Origin: Micromonospora arida
Lineage (GTDB): Bacteria > Actinomycetota > Actinomycetes > Mycobacteriales > Micromonosporaceae
NCBI RefSeq assembly: GCF_003857035.1
Contig: NZ_QGSY01000299.1
Span: 1-41,090, forward strand
Direction of reading: 5' to 3'
DNA: 41,090 nucleotides
In this document: one piece after another, positions 8,328 through 17,358 of the stretch
Numbering within the stretch: the first letter of the stretch is position 1
Layout of the letters: every line of letters starts with the position of its first letter
Made by a program: the position numbers and the translations under genes
Notes under the pieces: generated by a model
What the model saw: only the letters and a program-made list of their open reading frames with translations
Told to the model about the DNA's origin: nothing
Database searches by the model: none

Positions 8328-9713
8328 TTAGTGGCGCCCTGGAGTTTCGGTGGTGTCCGGCTGGAGGCCGGTGAGCATGGTGTCGACCAGCGAGGTGTCG
8401 TGTTTCGCGGCACGGAACAGCGGGTGGTCGAGCGTCGATCGGAGGAAGTCGCGGGTGGTGGCCACACCGGGCCCTTCGACGGCGCACTCGTCGAGGGCGC
8501 GGGCCATCCGGGCCAGGGCCTGGGTGCGGTCGGGCGCCCAGACGACCACCTTCGCGAGGAGGGAGTCGTAGTCGGCCGGAACCCGGTAGCCGGCGTACCC
8601 GTGCGTGTCGACGCGGACGAACGGGCCGGCGGGCAGGTCGAAGCGGGTCAGCTCACCCGGCGTCGGTACGAAGCCGCGCGCCGGATCCTCGACGTTGAGG
8701 CGACACTCGATCGCCGTGCCGCGCGGCGTCACGTCGGCCTGGGTCAGCGCGAGCCGTTCGCCGGCCGCGACGAGGATCTGTTGCCGCACCAGGTCGACGC
8801 CGGTCACCAGCTCGGAGACCGGGTGTTCGACCTGGAGCCGGCAGTTGACCTCCATGAGGTGGAAGTCGTCCCCACCGCCGACCAGGAACTCGAAGGTACC
8901 CGCGCCCACGTAGCCGACACCGAGTGCGCCGGTGACCGCGGCGGCGGTCATCCGGTCGACCATGTGTTGCGGCAACCCGGGCGCGGGCGACTCCTCGATC
9001 AGCTTCTGGTGACGCCGCTGCACCGAGCAGTCGCGCTCACCGAGGTGGATGCCGTTGCCGTAGCGGTCGGTGAGCACCTGCACCTCGACGTGGCGGGCCG
9101 ACTCGAGGTAACGCTCGATGTAGACCCGGTTGTCGCCGAAGAGCAGCTGCGCCTCGGCCCGCGCGGCGGCGAACTCGCCCAGGAACGAGGCCGGGTCGCG
9201 GACCACCCGTACGCCCCGACCGCCGCCACCGGCGACCGCCTTGATGATCAGCGGGAAGCCGATCTCCTCGGCGACCGCGCGGGCGTGGGCCGCCGACTCG
9301 ACGGCGTCGGTCGTGCCGGGGAGTACGGGCAGGCCGAGGCCCGCCATGATGCCCCGCGTCCGGGCCTTGTCGCCCAGCGCGGCCATCACGGCGGGCGGCG
9401 GCCCGATGAACGTGATCCCGTCGGCCTCGCAGATCTCGGCGAAGTCCGGGTCCTCGGAGAGGAATCCGTAGCCCGGGTGGATGGCGTCGGCCCCCGTGCG
9501 GCGGGCCGCCTCGATGATGGCCGGGGCGCTCAGGTAGCTGCGCCGGCTGGGACCCGGCCCGATCTGGACGGCTTCGTCGGCCAGCCGCACCACCGCCGAG
9601 TCCCGGTCGACGGTCGAGTAGACCGCCACGGTACGCAGCCCCATCTCCCGGCAGGTCCGGGCGATCCGGACCGCGATCTCGCCCCGGTTGGCGATCAGCA
9701 CCGACTCGAACAC
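8328..9713 (-). CDS. accC: Biotin carboxylase subunit of acetyl-CoA carboxylase
   Basis: 461 residues, a typical AccC length. It carboxylates the biotin of AccB using ATP and bicarbonate. The N terminus FESVLIANRGEIAVRIARTCREMG is classical. The ATP-grasp glycine loop KAVAGGGGRGVRVV is near residues 153-166, and EVNCRLQVEHPVSE near 291-304 carries the metal- and bicarbonate-binding residues. It starts 4 bp after the accB stop codon and so is translationally linked to it. Its presence inside the PKS operon indicates a dedicated malonyl-CoA supply. Confidence 0.95.
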   Translation of the reverse strand: MFESVLIANRGEIAVRIARTCREMGLRTVAVYSTVDRDSAVVRLADEAVQIGPGPSRRSYLSAPAIIEAARRTGADAIHPGYGFLSEDPDFAEICEADGITFIGPPPAVMAALGDKARTRGIMAGLGLPVLPGTTDAVESAAHARAVAEEIGFPLIIKAVAGGGGRGVRVVRDPASFLGEFAAARAEAQLLFGDNRVYIERYLESARHVEVQVLTDRYGNGIHLGERDCSVQRRHQKLIEESPAPGLPQHMVDRMTAAAVTGALGVGYVGAGTFEFLVGGGDDFHLMEVNCRLQVEHPVSELVTGVDLVRQQILVAAGERLALTQADVTPRGTAIECRLNVEDPARGFVPTPGELTRFDLPAGPFVRVDTHGYAGYRVPADYDSLLAKVVVWAPDRTQALARMARALDECAVEGPGVATTRDFLRSTLDHPLFRAAKHDTSLVDTMLTGLQPDTTETPGRH

Positions 9714-9717
9714 TGGG

Positions 9718-10155
9718 TCAGCCCTCCGACACAGCTAAGGCGATCAACCGTTCGCCGTACTCGACCGGGGTCGCGTTGGGCACCAGCACCTTCACGACCT
9801 CGCCCGCACGGTCGGCTTCGACCGGGATCATCATCTTCATCGCTTCGAGGATCGCGACCTGCTGGCCGGGCACGACCTGGTCGCCCTCACGGACGAACGG
9901 GTCAGCGCCGGGCGACGGCGCGAGGTAGAGCGTCGCGACCATCGGCGCGCACACGTAGTGCAGACCGGCGTCGGCCTCCACCGGCGGGACCGGCGCAACC
10001 GCCGCCACCCCGGGTGCGCCGTCCGGCCACTCCACCTCGACCACCAGGTCACCGTGCTGGAGCCGGGCGCGGCGGACCGGACCTGGCGTCGACCCGATCA
10101 GCCGCGCGAGACTGCGGACCGCGGCATCCAGCGGGTCGGCGTTACCCTCCGGCAT
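9718..10155 (-). CDS. accB: Biotin carboxyl carrier protein of acetyl-CoA carboxylase
   Basis: 145 residues. The biotinyl domain lies in the C-terminal half, with motif EAMKMM and K107 as the biotinylated lysine. An alanine/proline-rich linker at about residues 45-62 joins it to a short N-terminal part. The ATG at 10155 follows GGAGG by 8 nt and overlaps the end of the carboxyltransferase gene by 14 bp. It carries carboxybiotin between AccC and the fused carboxyltransferase. Confidence 0.94.
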   Translation of the reverse strand: MPEGNADPLDAAVRSLARLIGSTPGPVRRARLQHGDLVVEVEWPDGAPGVAAVAPVPPVEADAGLHYVCAPMVATLYLAPSPGADPFVREGDQVVPGQQVAILEAMKMMIPVEADRAGEVVKVLVPNATPVEYGERLIALAVSEG

Positions 10156-11803
10156 TCGTCAAACCTCCGATCTGTCGGAAGCGGGCCCGGCGATGGGCCC
10201 GCACCTCCTCGCGGTCGAGGCCGGCCAACTCCGCGAACGCGTCGACAACCGCCCGGTGTACGGCCGACGCGGTCGCAGCGGGATCGGCCGGTGCCCCGCC
10301 GGGCGGTTCGGGAACCACCCCGTCGATGACGCCGAGCGCCAGCAGGTCGCCGGCCTGGAGCTTGAGCTGCGCGGCGGCCTCGTCGGCCCGACCGGAGTCG
10401 TTCCAGAGGATCGCGGCGCAGCCTTCCGGGCTGATCACCGAGTACGTAGCGTTGGCGAGCATCAGCACCCGGTTGCCGACGCCGAGGGCGAGCGCGCCTC
10501 CGCTGCCGCCCTCGCCGGTCACGATGGCGACGACCGGAACCGTCAGCCCGGCCATCAGCCGAATGCTGTCGGCGATGGCGAGAGCCTGCCCGTTCTCCTC
10601 CGCCGAGATGCCGTGGTAGGCGCCGGGCGTGTCGATCAGCGTCACGATCGGCGTGCCGAGCTTCTCGGCCAGCCGCATCAGTCGGGCCGCCTTGCGATAG
10701 CCGGCCGGTGTCGCCATGCCGAAGTTGCGGCTGGCCACCTCGGCGACCGTGTGGCCCTTCTGGTGGCCGATCACCACTGTGGGCCGGCCGTCGATCAGGC
10801 CGACGCCGCCGACGATCGCCGGGCAGTCACTCGCCAGCCGGTCGCCGTGCAGCTCCACGAAACCGTCCACGAAGTGGCCGATGTAGTCGAGTGTGGAGGG
10901 CCGGCCGAGATCGCGGGACAACGCCACGACCGCCCACGGGTCCCCCGACTCGGGGGGCGTGGTGGCCCGTACCGGGTAAGGATCCGGCGCGGACCGGTCG
11001 GCCCCCGCGAAGGCCAGCAGCCGGCCGATGGTCGACCGCAGGTTCGACCGGGGCACCAGGTCGTCGAGCATGCCGCGGGCGAAGAGGTACTCGGCGGTCT
11101 GGAAGCCGGCCGGCAGCGGCTGACGCAGCGTCTGCTGGATGACCCTCGGCCCGGCGAAGCCGAGGCGCGCCCCCGGCTCGGCGAGAATGACGTCGCAGAG
11201 CGTCGCGAACGATGCCGCGACGCCACCGTAGGTCGGGTCGCTGACCAGCGAGATCGTCAACACCCCGGCCTCGTCGAGGGCCCCGAGCGCCGCACTGGTC
11301 TTGGCCATCTGCATGAGCGACAGCACGCCCTCCTGCATCCGGGCACCGCCGGAGGCGCTGACGATCAGCAGCGGCGTACGGGTTTCGAGCGCCAACTCGG
11401 CCGCCCGGGTGATCCGCTCGCCGACGCCCGCGCCGAGGCTGCCACCGAGGAACCGGAAGTCCATGACCGCCGCGATCAACGGCTGCCCCTCGACCGTGCC
11501 CCGGACGCAGACGACTGCCTCGTCGAGCCCGGTGCGCCGGCGGGCCGCCTCGATCCGTTGCGGGTAGGGCCTGGTGTCGACGAACCCGAGCGGATCACCG
11601 ACGGCATCGACCGGTGGCAGCTCCTCGACCGAGTCGAGATCGAAGAGCTGCTCGATCCGCTGGTGCGCGGTGACCTGGTCGTGGTGGTCGCACTCCGGGC
11701 AGACGCCCAGGTTGCGCTCGACCCGGCGCTGGTAGAGCAGCGCCCGGCAGCCCGGGCAGATCAGCCAGCTCTTGCCGACGGGCGTGTTGACGGTGGCGGT
11801 CAT
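10142..11803 (-). CDS. Fused acetyl-CoA carboxylase carboxyltransferase (beta and alpha parts)
   Basis: 553 residues joining AccD-like and AccA-like halves. The N terminus has a four-cysteine zinc ribbon (CPGC at 16-19, CPEC at 35-38) typical of AccD. The crotonase-like beta domain follows, with SASGGARMQEG and VSDPTYGGVAASFA. The C-terminal half is AccA-like, with FVELHGDR, IGHQKGHTVAE, LIDTPGAYHGISAEENGQ, GEGGSGGALALG and SPEGCAAILW. It transfers the carboxyl group from biotin to acetyl-CoA. Its ATG overlaps the aromatase stop by 4 bp. Such fused forms accompany AccB and AccC in several type II PKS clusters and provide extender units. Confidence 0.93.
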   Translation of the reverse strand: MTATVNTPVGKSWLICPGCRALLYQRRVERNLGVCPECDHHDQVTAHQRIEQLFDLDSVEELPPVDAVGDPLGFVDTRPYPQRIEAARRRTGLDEAVVCVRGTVEGQPLIAAVMDFRFLGGSLGAGVGERITRAAELALETRTPLLIVSASGGARMQEGVLSLMQMAKTSAALGALDEAGVLTISLVSDPTYGGVAASFATLCDVILAEPGARLGFAGPRVIQQTLRQPLPAGFQTAEYLFARGMLDDLVPRSNLRSTIGRLLAFAGADRSAPDPYPVRATTPPESGDPWAVVALSRDLGRPSTLDYIGHFVDGFVELHGDRLASDCPAIVGGVGLIDGRPTVVIGHQKGHTVAEVASRNFGMATPAGYRKAARLMRLAEKLGTPIVTLIDTPGAYHGISAEENGQALAIADSIRLMAGLTVPVVAIVTGEGGSGGALALGVGNRVLMLANATYSVISPEGCAAILWNDSGRADEAAAQLKLQAGDLLALGVIDGVVPEPPGGAPADPAATASAVHRAVVDAFAELAGLDREEVRAHRRARFRQIGGLTNAGG

Positions 11804-12270
11804 GACTGCCCGCGTTCGGCCGCGGCCTTCTCCACGATCTCCCGGATGCGTGCCTGCTGCTCACGTGTGGTCCGGTTGAGGTGGGCGGTCATGCCCTCGT
11901 CGTCGGCGTGCCCGCCCGGCCGCATCTCGAAGTCCTGTACCCACCGCATCCGCACCCCGCCGTCCGGGAGCTCGGTGTATTCCCAGAACAGGTTCATGTA
12001 CTTGAAGGCGCCGGTCTCCAGCCGCCGTGCCCGCACCACCCGGTCGGCGCGGTCGGGCACCCGCTCGGAAACCCAGCTCCAGACCCGGCCGGCCGGGTCG
12101 GGGTGCATGGTGAGACGGAAGACCACGGCCCCGTCGTCGGACGTCGAGAGCACCTCCGTGCTGGCGTACTCGCTGAACAGGGAGGGCCAGTTGGGGATGT
12201 CGTTGGTCAGGTCCCAGACGAGGTCGAACGGTGCGTTGATGACGACCGCGTTGTCCGTGTGTCCGGCCAT
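11800..12270 (-). CDS. Polyketide aromatase/cyclase (SRPBCC, TcmN-like single domain)
   Basis: 156 residues forming one START/SRPBCC fold. The start VVINAPFDLVWDLTNDIPNWPSLFSEY and the internal MHPDPAGRVWSWVSER and RRLETGAFKYMNLFWEY are characteristic of TcmN/WhiE-ORFVI type monodomain aromatases. The C-terminal TAHLNRTTREQQARIREIVE helix is also typical. This class controls first-ring cyclisation and aromatisation of unreduced chains, which fits the absence of a ketoreductase here. Unlike TcmN it has no fused methyltransferase; separate methyltransferases sit in the same operon. It begins 4 bp after the ACP stop and overlaps the next gene by 4 bp. Confidence 0.93.
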   Translation of the reverse strand: MAGHTDNAVVINAPFDLVWDLTNDIPNWPSLFSEYASTEVLSTSDDGAVVFRLTMHPDPAGRVWSWVSERVPDRADRVVRARRLETGAFKYMNLFWEYTELPDGGVRMRWVQDFEMRPGGHADDEGMTAHLNRTTREQQARIREIVEKAAAERGQS

Positions 12271-12274
12271 GGGG

Positions 12275-12532
12275 TCACCGATCCGCGAGTCGTTGGTTGA
12301 CGTAGTCGACGGCGAGCCGCGGCGTCTTCATGATCGACACGGCGTCGTCGGGGATGCGCACCTCGTACTCCTGCTGCACCCGCGCCGCCAGCTCCAACAG
12401 CGCGAGCGAGTCGTAGCCGAGGTCGTCGAACGGCGCGTCGAGCGTCGCCGGATCGGCCCAGTCGGTCTGCTCGACCACACCGGAACTGGTCTCCAGGATC
12501 CGACGCAGGTCGTCGAGGGTCAGCTGGCTCAT
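12275..12532 (-). CDS. Acyl carrier protein of the type II PKS
   Basis: 85 residues from ATG 12532, which follows GGAGG by 6 nt and overlaps the cupin stop by 4 bp (ATGA). The phosphopantetheine site is in FDDLGYDSLALLELAA, with S42 as the modified serine. The helical pattern and acidic character are normal for a PKS ACP. It carries the growing poly-beta-ketone between KS/CLF and the cyclases. Here the ACP is separated from KS/CLF by six genes rather than lying directly after CLF. Confidence 0.96.
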   Translation of the reverse strand: MSQLTLDDLRRILETSSGVVEQTDWADPATLDAPFDDLGYDSLALLELAARVQQEYEVRIPDDAVSIMKTPRLAVDYVNQRLADR

Positions 12533-12996
12533 GAGTTTCCTCCCGTCGGTCGCTGCCACCCGTCGCGCACGCCGCCGACCTGCGGCACCGGCGACTCGGG
12601 GTGCGGGACCTCCTCGGTGTCGACGTGGCCCAGCTCGGGGCGCGGCGCGAGCGGGCTGATCTGGAACACGATCAGCGCGATCTCGACACCGGCGTTGACG
12701 ATGCGGTGCCGCTGGCCGCGACGGACCATCAGAGCCTCGTCGGCCGCGAGCTTGACCTCCGCGCCGTCGACCCGGATCACGACCTCGCCGCGCACCAGAT
12801 AACAGAACTTGTCCGAGTACGGGTTGTACTGCTCCGCCAGGAACTCGCCCGGCTCCAGGCGGACCGTGCCCATGAAGCCCTCCGTCGCGTCGACGGTCTT
12901 CGGGCTGAGCAGGATCCGCACCTCGCCGCCGATCCGGTTGATGCCGGGCACGTCGGTGGCGGCGACCTTCACGATCGGTTGCCGATGCATGGTCAT
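12529..12996 (-). CDS. Cupin-domain polyketide cyclase-like protein (TcmJ type)
   Basis: 155 residues with one cupin barrel: first motif around GTVRLEPGEFLAEQYNPYSDKF, second motif around EALMVRRGQRHRIVNAGVEIALIVFQ. It resembles TcmJ and WhiE-ORFII cupins, which assist later ring closure or fidelity of cyclisation of unreduced chains. It overlaps both neighbours by 4 bp. A start two codons later (ATG 12990) is possible. The C terminus is acidic and proline-rich, probably disordered. Biochemical evidence for this class is thinner than for the aromatases, so its step is inferred from context. Confidence 0.85.
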   Translation of the reverse strand: MTMHRQPIVKVAATDVPGINRIGGEVRILLSPKTVDATEGFMGTVRLEPGEFLAEQYNPYSDKFCYLVRGEVVIRVDGAEVKLAADEALMVRRGQRHRIVNAGVEIALIVFQISPLAPRPELGHVDTEEVPHPESPVPQVGGVRDGWQRPTGGNS

Positions 12997-14000
12997 CCCT
13001 TCTCTGCGACGAGCACTCGGAACGGCAGGTCCGTCGGGTGGACGGTGGCCGGGCCGAAGCCCGCCGCGGCCAGGGCCCGGTTGTAGGCGGCCACGGAGTG
13101 CGACTCCCCCTCGAAGGTCCAGACCAACATCAGCACTGAGAAGAGGTACGGCGCCGGGTCCAGTGCCGGCGACTCGTCGCCGGTGGTGAAACCGACGATG
13201 ACCAGCCGTCCACCCGGCTTGACCACGGAACCGAGCCGGTTCACCAGCTCATGCACCCGCTCCTCGGAGAAGTGGTGGGTGACGTTGGTCAGCAGCGCGA
13301 CGTCGTAGGGGCCACCGAGATCGGTGGTGAACATGTCACCCGGCAGGAACGACGCCCGGTCGCGCACGCCGAGCCGCTCGGCGTGCTTCTCCGTCACGGC
13401 GAGCACGTTGGGCCAGTCCAGCGAGGTCACCGCCGCCTGCGGGTTGTGCTGCGCGAGGGTGTAGCCATAGACGCCGTGGCCACAGGCGACGTCGAGGATG
13501 TCGAGCTCGGCGCGCTCCTTCGTCCACGGTGCGAGCGCCTCCGCCATCACCTCGGCGGTCGGCTGGGCGACCTTCGTCGCGTACGCGGCGAAGTCCTCCC
13601 AGTAGGTGTACTCCGGGGTTTCGGCGTGCACGTCGAGCACGGTGCCGCCGGCCCGTACGGCGGCGCTGAGGTCGCGCAGCGCGTCCCACTCCCAGTCGCT
13701 CGACATCACCTTCACCATTCCGCCCAGGTAGTCGGGACGGGTGCTGACCAGGTGGTCCGCGGCCGCCGGGGTGAGCGAGAAGTGCTCGCCGGTCCGGTCG
13801 GTGAGGCGGATCGCGGTGAGCGCGTCGAGCAGGATGCGCGCGCCTCGCGGGTGGATGCCGAGCTTCGGGGCGAGCCCGCTGGCCGTGGCCGGGCCCGCGG
13901 CGAGGGCGTCGAACACACCCAGCTCGACCCCGGTACGCAGCAGGCTCGTCTTCTTGTATGCCTGCATCATGTCGTTGATGTCGCGGCGGGTCAGCGTCAC
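12993..14000 (-). CDS. SAM-dependent O-methyltransferase (first of three)
   Basis: 335 residues with the plant-type small-molecule O-methyltransferase layout. An N-terminal dimerisation winged helix occupies about residues 1-90. A Rossmann fold follows, with SAM motif LDILDVACGHGVYGYTL at about 167-182. A VTHHFSEERV segment near 240 holds the candidate catalytic histidine, and GGRLVIVGF lies further on. The start overlaps the TcmI-like cyclase stop by 4 bp (ATGA). The most similar roles are TcmN C-terminal domain and TcmO type aryl O-methylation. The methylated position cannot be deduced. Confidence 0.9.
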   Translation of the reverse strand: MTLTRRDINDMMQAYKKTSLLRTGVELGVFDALAAGPATASGLAPKLGIHPRGARILLDALTAIRLTDRTGEHFSLTPAAADHLVSTRPDYLGGMVKVMSSDWEWDALRDLSAAVRAGGTVLDVHAETPEYTYWEDFAAYATKVAQPTAEVMAEALAPWTKERAELDILDVACGHGVYGYTLAQHNPQAAVTSLDWPNVLAVTEKHAERLGVRDRASFLPGDMFTTDLGGPYDVALLTNVTHHFSEERVHELVNRLGSVVKPGGRLVIVGFTTGDESPALDPAPYLFSVLMLVWTFEGESHSVAAYNRALAAAGFGPATVHPTDLPFRVLVAEKG

Positions 14001-14338
14001 GTGATGCTCCCTGTCTCGGGGCTCCAGGTGTAGAAGGGCGTGGCCAACGAGTCCTGCAACTCGGTCATGCTGTCCGGCGCGTAGCGCTGCAGGTAGGCCG
14101 AGAGGCGCCGGTTGACCTCCTGGAAGTCCGCGCGGGCTCGGGCCGCGAGGAGCTTGTCGAAGACGTCGGTGTCGGCCTCGAGCAGGTGCATGTAGAGGTC
14201 CTGGTAGCGGAAGAGCGTGCGCCGCGAGATGCCGACGACGTGGGGCATGTCGCCCTTGTCGTGCTCGGCGAAGAGCTCGGCGACCGCGTCGGCGTGGCCG
14301 GGGGCCATCCGCATGACCATGAGGGCGCGGTAGGACAT
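13997..14338 (-). CDS. Polyketide cyclase, TcmI family
   Basis: 113 residues, the usual length for TcmI/WhiE-ORFVII cyclases. The start MSYRALMVMRMAPGHADAV and the segment FAEHDKGDMPHVVGISRRTLFRYQDLYMHL match the family's ferredoxin-like fold. The C-terminal PLATPFYxW-like sequence (SLATPFYTW here) is also characteristic. The family closes a late ring of tetracenomycin-type and pentangular polyketides. It starts 4 bp after the FAD hydroxylase stop and overlaps the following methyltransferase. Confidence 0.93.
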   Translation of the reverse strand: MSYRALMVMRMAPGHADAVAELFAEHDKGDMPHVVGISRRTLFRYQDLYMHLLEADTDVFDKLLAARARADFQEVNRRLSAYLQRYAPDSMTELQDSLATPFYTWSPETGSIT

Positions 14339-14342
14339 CTGC

Positions 14343-15965
14343 TCACGCTCCCCGCAGGATCGTGGCCAGGGCGGCGGTCAGGGTCTGCGCCTGGTCGTCG
14401 ACCGGGCCGGCGCTGCGCCAGGCGACGATGCCGTCGGGGCGTACCAGCAGCGCCCCGCCGGGGCCGACCCCGCAACTCGCGAGCCACGAGCCGTCGTCGG
14501 CGAGGTCACCGTCGGGGCCGGCGGTCAGCGCCTTGATCGGGAGCCCGGTCTCCACCGAGACCGCCTCGGCCGCCGCGAGCCAGGTGTCGTCGCCGGGGGC
14601 CGTGGCCAACGTCCAGCCCTCGGTCAGCACGTCGATCGTGGAGACCCGAGCGCCGTTGTGGTCGACCCAGCCGTGCGGGGCACGCGATCCGGGTTGGCCG
14701 GTGAAGGTCAGCTCGCGGGGCAGCAGCTCGGTGTCGGCGGGAGCGCCGACGATCGCGTTGGAGGTGTAGCGGTAGCCCATCGTCACGATGACGAAGTCCC
14801 GGTAGGCGGCCTTGTCCTCGTCGGCGAGCTGACCCCGGGTGCGGAAGAGCATCCACGCCTGGTCGGCGGTCGCCGCGCCGACCGGACGACGCTCGGCTTC
14901 GTAGGAGTCGAGCAGGCTCTCGTCGGCCCGCCCCTGAAGCACGTCGGCGAGCTTCCACGCCAGGTTGTGCGCGTCCTGGATGCCGGCGTTGACGCCGAAG
15001 CCGCCGGCCGGCGGGTGGGCGTGACAGGCGTCGCCGGCGAGGAAGACCCGCCCCGACTGGTACGCGTCGGCGACCATGTGCCGCGCGTCCCAGGGCTGGG
15101 CCGACTCGACCTCGACCTCCAGCTCGGGATCACCGGCCGCGATCCGGGCCAGTTCGACGCAGCGTTCCGGGGTGAAGTCGGCCGGCGACTGCCCCCGCTC
15201 GGGGTAGTAGTTGACGCCGAACATCCACCGCCCCGGCTCGATGAAGAGCAGCAGACCCTGGGCCAGCTGGTTCATCAGGTAGATCAGCGTGAACCGGGGT
15301 GCCGACTCGGGCAGGTCGACCTTGGCCCGGAAGATGATGCTGACGAAGTTGCCGGCGACGCCGTTGCTGCGGTTCCCGATCTGGAGCAGTTCACGGACGG
15401 GGCTCTTCACGCCGTCGGCCGCGACGACGTAGCGCGCCCGGATGGTGCGTGTCGTGCCGTTGTCGTTGACGGTCGCGGTCACCCCGTCCTCGTCCTGGGT
15501 CAGCCCGATCAGCTCGTTCTGGAAGCGGATCTCCGCGCCCGCCTCGACGGCGGCGTCGTAGAGCAACGGCTCGTAGTGGTCCTGGCCGCACCAGATCGGC
15601 CAGCTCGGCGTGAACTTGTCGTAGTCGACGTCGTGCGCCTCCATGACGAAGGACTTGTGCAGGTCGGCCAGCGACTGGGCGCCGAGCATGACCAGTGGCG
15701 TGGCGCGGCCGGCGCGGACCAGGTCGAGTTCGGCGCCCGGCCCGACGATCTTCATGCCGGCCTGCTGCACGGCCGGCTCCAGGCCGACGGTGCGGAAGAT
15801 CTCCACCGTGCGGGCGTGCAGGCCGGTCGCGCGGGGGATCGTCGACAGCCGGGGCCGACGTTCGACCAGGATCGGCCGGATTCCCTTGCGGGCCAGGAAG
15901 AGCGCGGTCGACAGGCCGACCGGGCCGCCGCCGACGATCAGGACGTCGGTGCTTCCGTCAGACAT
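14343..15965 (-). CDS. FAD-dependent aromatic ring hydroxylase (TcmG/PgaE type)
   Basis: 540 residues of the p-hydroxybenzoate hydroxylase-like flavin monooxygenase family. The dinucleotide fold VLIVGGGPVGLSTALFLARKG is near residues 8-28. The ADG motif RYVVAADGVKSPVR is near 178-191. The second FAD motif VFLAGDACHAHPPAGGFGVN is near 305-325. A thioredoxin-like C-terminal domain of about 150 residues completes the fold. It uses NAD(P)H and oxygen to hydroxylate the polycyclic intermediate. Its ATG overlaps the ABM oxygenase by 8 bp. The pairing with an ABM oxygenase parallels tcmG and tcmH, so tetracenomycin-type angular or ring hydroxylation is plausible. Confidence 0.93.
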   Translation of the reverse strand: MSDGSTDVLIVGGGPVGLSTALFLARKGIRPILVERRPRLSTIPRATGLHARTVEIFRTVGLEPAVQQAGMKIVGPGAELDLVRAGRATPLVMLGAQSLADLHKSFVMEAHDVDYDKFTPSWPIWCGQDHYEPLLYDAAVEAGAEIRFQNELIGLTQDEDGVTATVNDNGTTRTIRARYVVAADGVKSPVRELLQIGNRSNGVAGNFVSIIFRAKVDLPESAPRFTLIYLMNQLAQGLLLFIEPGRWMFGVNYYPERGQSPADFTPERCVELARIAAGDPELEVEVESAQPWDARHMVADAYQSGRVFLAGDACHAHPPAGGFGVNAGIQDAHNLAWKLADVLQGRADESLLDSYEAERRPVGAATADQAWMLFRTRGQLADEDKAAYRDFVIVTMGYRYTSNAIVGAPADTELLPRELTFTGQPGSRAPHGWVDHNGARVSTIDVLTEGWTLATAPGDDTWLAAAEAVSVETGLPIKALTAGPDGDLADDGSWLASCGVGPGGALLVRPDGIVAWRSAGPVDDQAQTLTAALATILRGA

Positions 15966-16284
15966 GAGCGTCCTCCGTGTAGACGACTTTGTAGAGGTGG
16001 CGTTCCGGCGTGGCGATAGCGCGTACCTCGCCGAAGTGGGGGTGGACCTCGGGGTTCTGGAGCATCGCGGTGAAGTGCTCTTCGCTCTTCCACTGCGCGT
16101 AGTTGACGACCCGGGTCCCGTCGAGGCTGACGTGGATGTTCGCCGACACGAACCCGTCGACCTTGGACATCACCGCGTCGGTCGCCTCGATCAGGATGTC
16201 GACGAGCTTCTGCTGGTTGGCCGGCTCGACGGTGAAGATGTTGACCATCGTCACGACCGGCTGGTCGATGCCGATGTGTGCCAT
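15958..16284 (-). CDS. Antibiotic biosynthesis monooxygenase (anthrone-type oxygenase)
   Basis: 108 residues, one ABM ferredoxin-like domain (TcmH/ActVA-ORF6 type). The core VVTMVNIFTVEPANQQKLVDILIEA and the segment GTRVVNYAQWKSEEHFTAM, with its conserved tryptophan, are visible. These cofactor-free oxygenases turn anthrone-like rings to quinones. It lies 15 bp after the methyltransferase stop and overlaps the FAD hydroxylase start. It predicts a quinone in the product. Confidence 0.9.
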   Translation of the reverse strand: MAHIGIDQPVVTMVNIFTVEPANQQKLVDILIEATDAVMSKVDGFVSANIHVSLDGTRVVNYAQWKSEEHFTAMLQNPEVHPHFGEVRAIATPERHLYKVVYTEDAHV

Positions 16285-16299
16285 TGCGGGCTTCCTTTC

Positions 16300-17358
16300 C
16301 TAGATCGGACGCGCTTCGAGCAGGGCCCAGCCGCGGGACGCGGGGGTGTTGGCCAGCTCGAAACCGGACGCGGTGAACAGCGCCTGCCATTCCCGGAGGT
16401 CGCGCTCCTTGCCGCCGAAGAGCACCAGCATGTCGATATCGATGATCTTGGCGTGGTCCCACTGGTTGCGTGGCGGCACGATCTGGTCGATCGCGATGAG
16501 GCGGGAGTCGGCGTCGCCGATCGCCGCGCGGATCCGACGGAGCAGCCTGACGCAGGTGTCGTCCGGCCAGTTGTGGACGATCGACTTCAGGATGTACGCG
16601 TCGGCACCCGCCGGTAGCTCGTCGGTGAAGAAGTCGCCGCCCCGCACCTCGACCCGCTCGGTGACACCGTGCTCCTTGAGCAGCGGTTCGGCGTCGGCCA
16701 CGACCTCGGGCAGGTCGAAGAGGACACCGGTGCCCGCGGGGTGACGCTGGAGCATCTTGGCGAGGAAGTAGCCGTTGCTGCCGCCGATGTCGGCGATCCG
16801 GCCGAACCGCTCGGGCGCCAACTCCGCCGCGAACCGGTCGGCGAGCCGCCGGCTCCAGTGGGCCATGAAGCCCTCGAAGAACCGGTTGGCCTCCGGGTGG
16901 GCCTGGAGGTAGTCGTAGAAGCCCATGCCGAAGACCTTGTTGAAGGCCGGCTCGCCGGTGCGGACGCTGTGCAGGATCTCCGCGTACGGGAGGCGGTTGA
17001 AGTCGGCGCCGCTGAACTGAACCATCGGTCGCAGCCCGCCGATCCGGGCCGACGTCAGCCCCTCGCCGAGCGGGGTCAGCGCGAACGACCCGTCCTCCTG
17101 CTCGTCGAAGATGCCGACCGCGGAGGCCGCGCGCAGGATCCGCCGTAGCGCGTCCTCGTGCGACTCGGTCTCCGCAGCCAGTTGGGCGACCGGCACCGGT
17201 CCGTTGACGAGCAGGTCGGCGATGCCGAGCTCGGTGACCACATAGATCACGTTCGCGATCTGTTTGGCGCTTCCCAGCACCGCGATCTGCCGTTCACGCA
17301 GGTCAAGTGCCTGCTGCTCGTCGAAGTTCGCGACGGCGGCGAGGCTGGCGTCGGTCAT
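16300..17358 (-). CDS. SAM-dependent O-methyltransferase (second of three)
   Basis: 352 residues from ATG 17358, which follows AAAGGA and overlaps the CLF stop as ATGA. A longer open frame upstream (to 18174) is only the shadow of CLF and is not a fusion. The dimerisation domain fills about residues 15-115. The SAM motif RIADIGGSNGYFLAKM is at about 187-202. ILKSIVHNWPDD holds the likely catalytic histidine near 267. It belongs to the TcmO/carminomycin-methyltransferase-like group acting on aryl hydroxyls. Its place directly after KS and CLF shows it belongs to core assembly or tailoring. Confidence 0.92.
   Translation of the reverse strand: MTDASLAAVANFDEQQALDLRERQIAVLGSAKQIANVIYVVTELGIADLLVNGPVPVAQLAAETESHEDALRRILRAASAVGIFDEQEDGSFALTPLGEGLTSARIGGLRPMVQFSGADFNRLPYAEILHSVRTGEPAFNKVFGMGFYDYLQAHPEANRFFEGFMAHWSRRLADRFAAELAPERFGRIADIGGSNGYFLAKMLQRHPAGTGVLFDLPEVVADAEPLLKEHGVTERVEVRGGDFFTDELPAGADAYILKSIVHNWPDDTCVRLLRRIRAAIGDADSRLIAIDQIVPPRNQWDHAKIIDIDMLVLFGGKERDLREWQALFTASGFELANTPASRGWALLEARPI

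Noticed and set aside
8331..10619. Very long plus-strand open frame (762 codons) over the acc genes
   Set aside because: Antisense to accC, accB and the carboxyltransferase, with no recognisable domain; a shadow of high-GC codon use.
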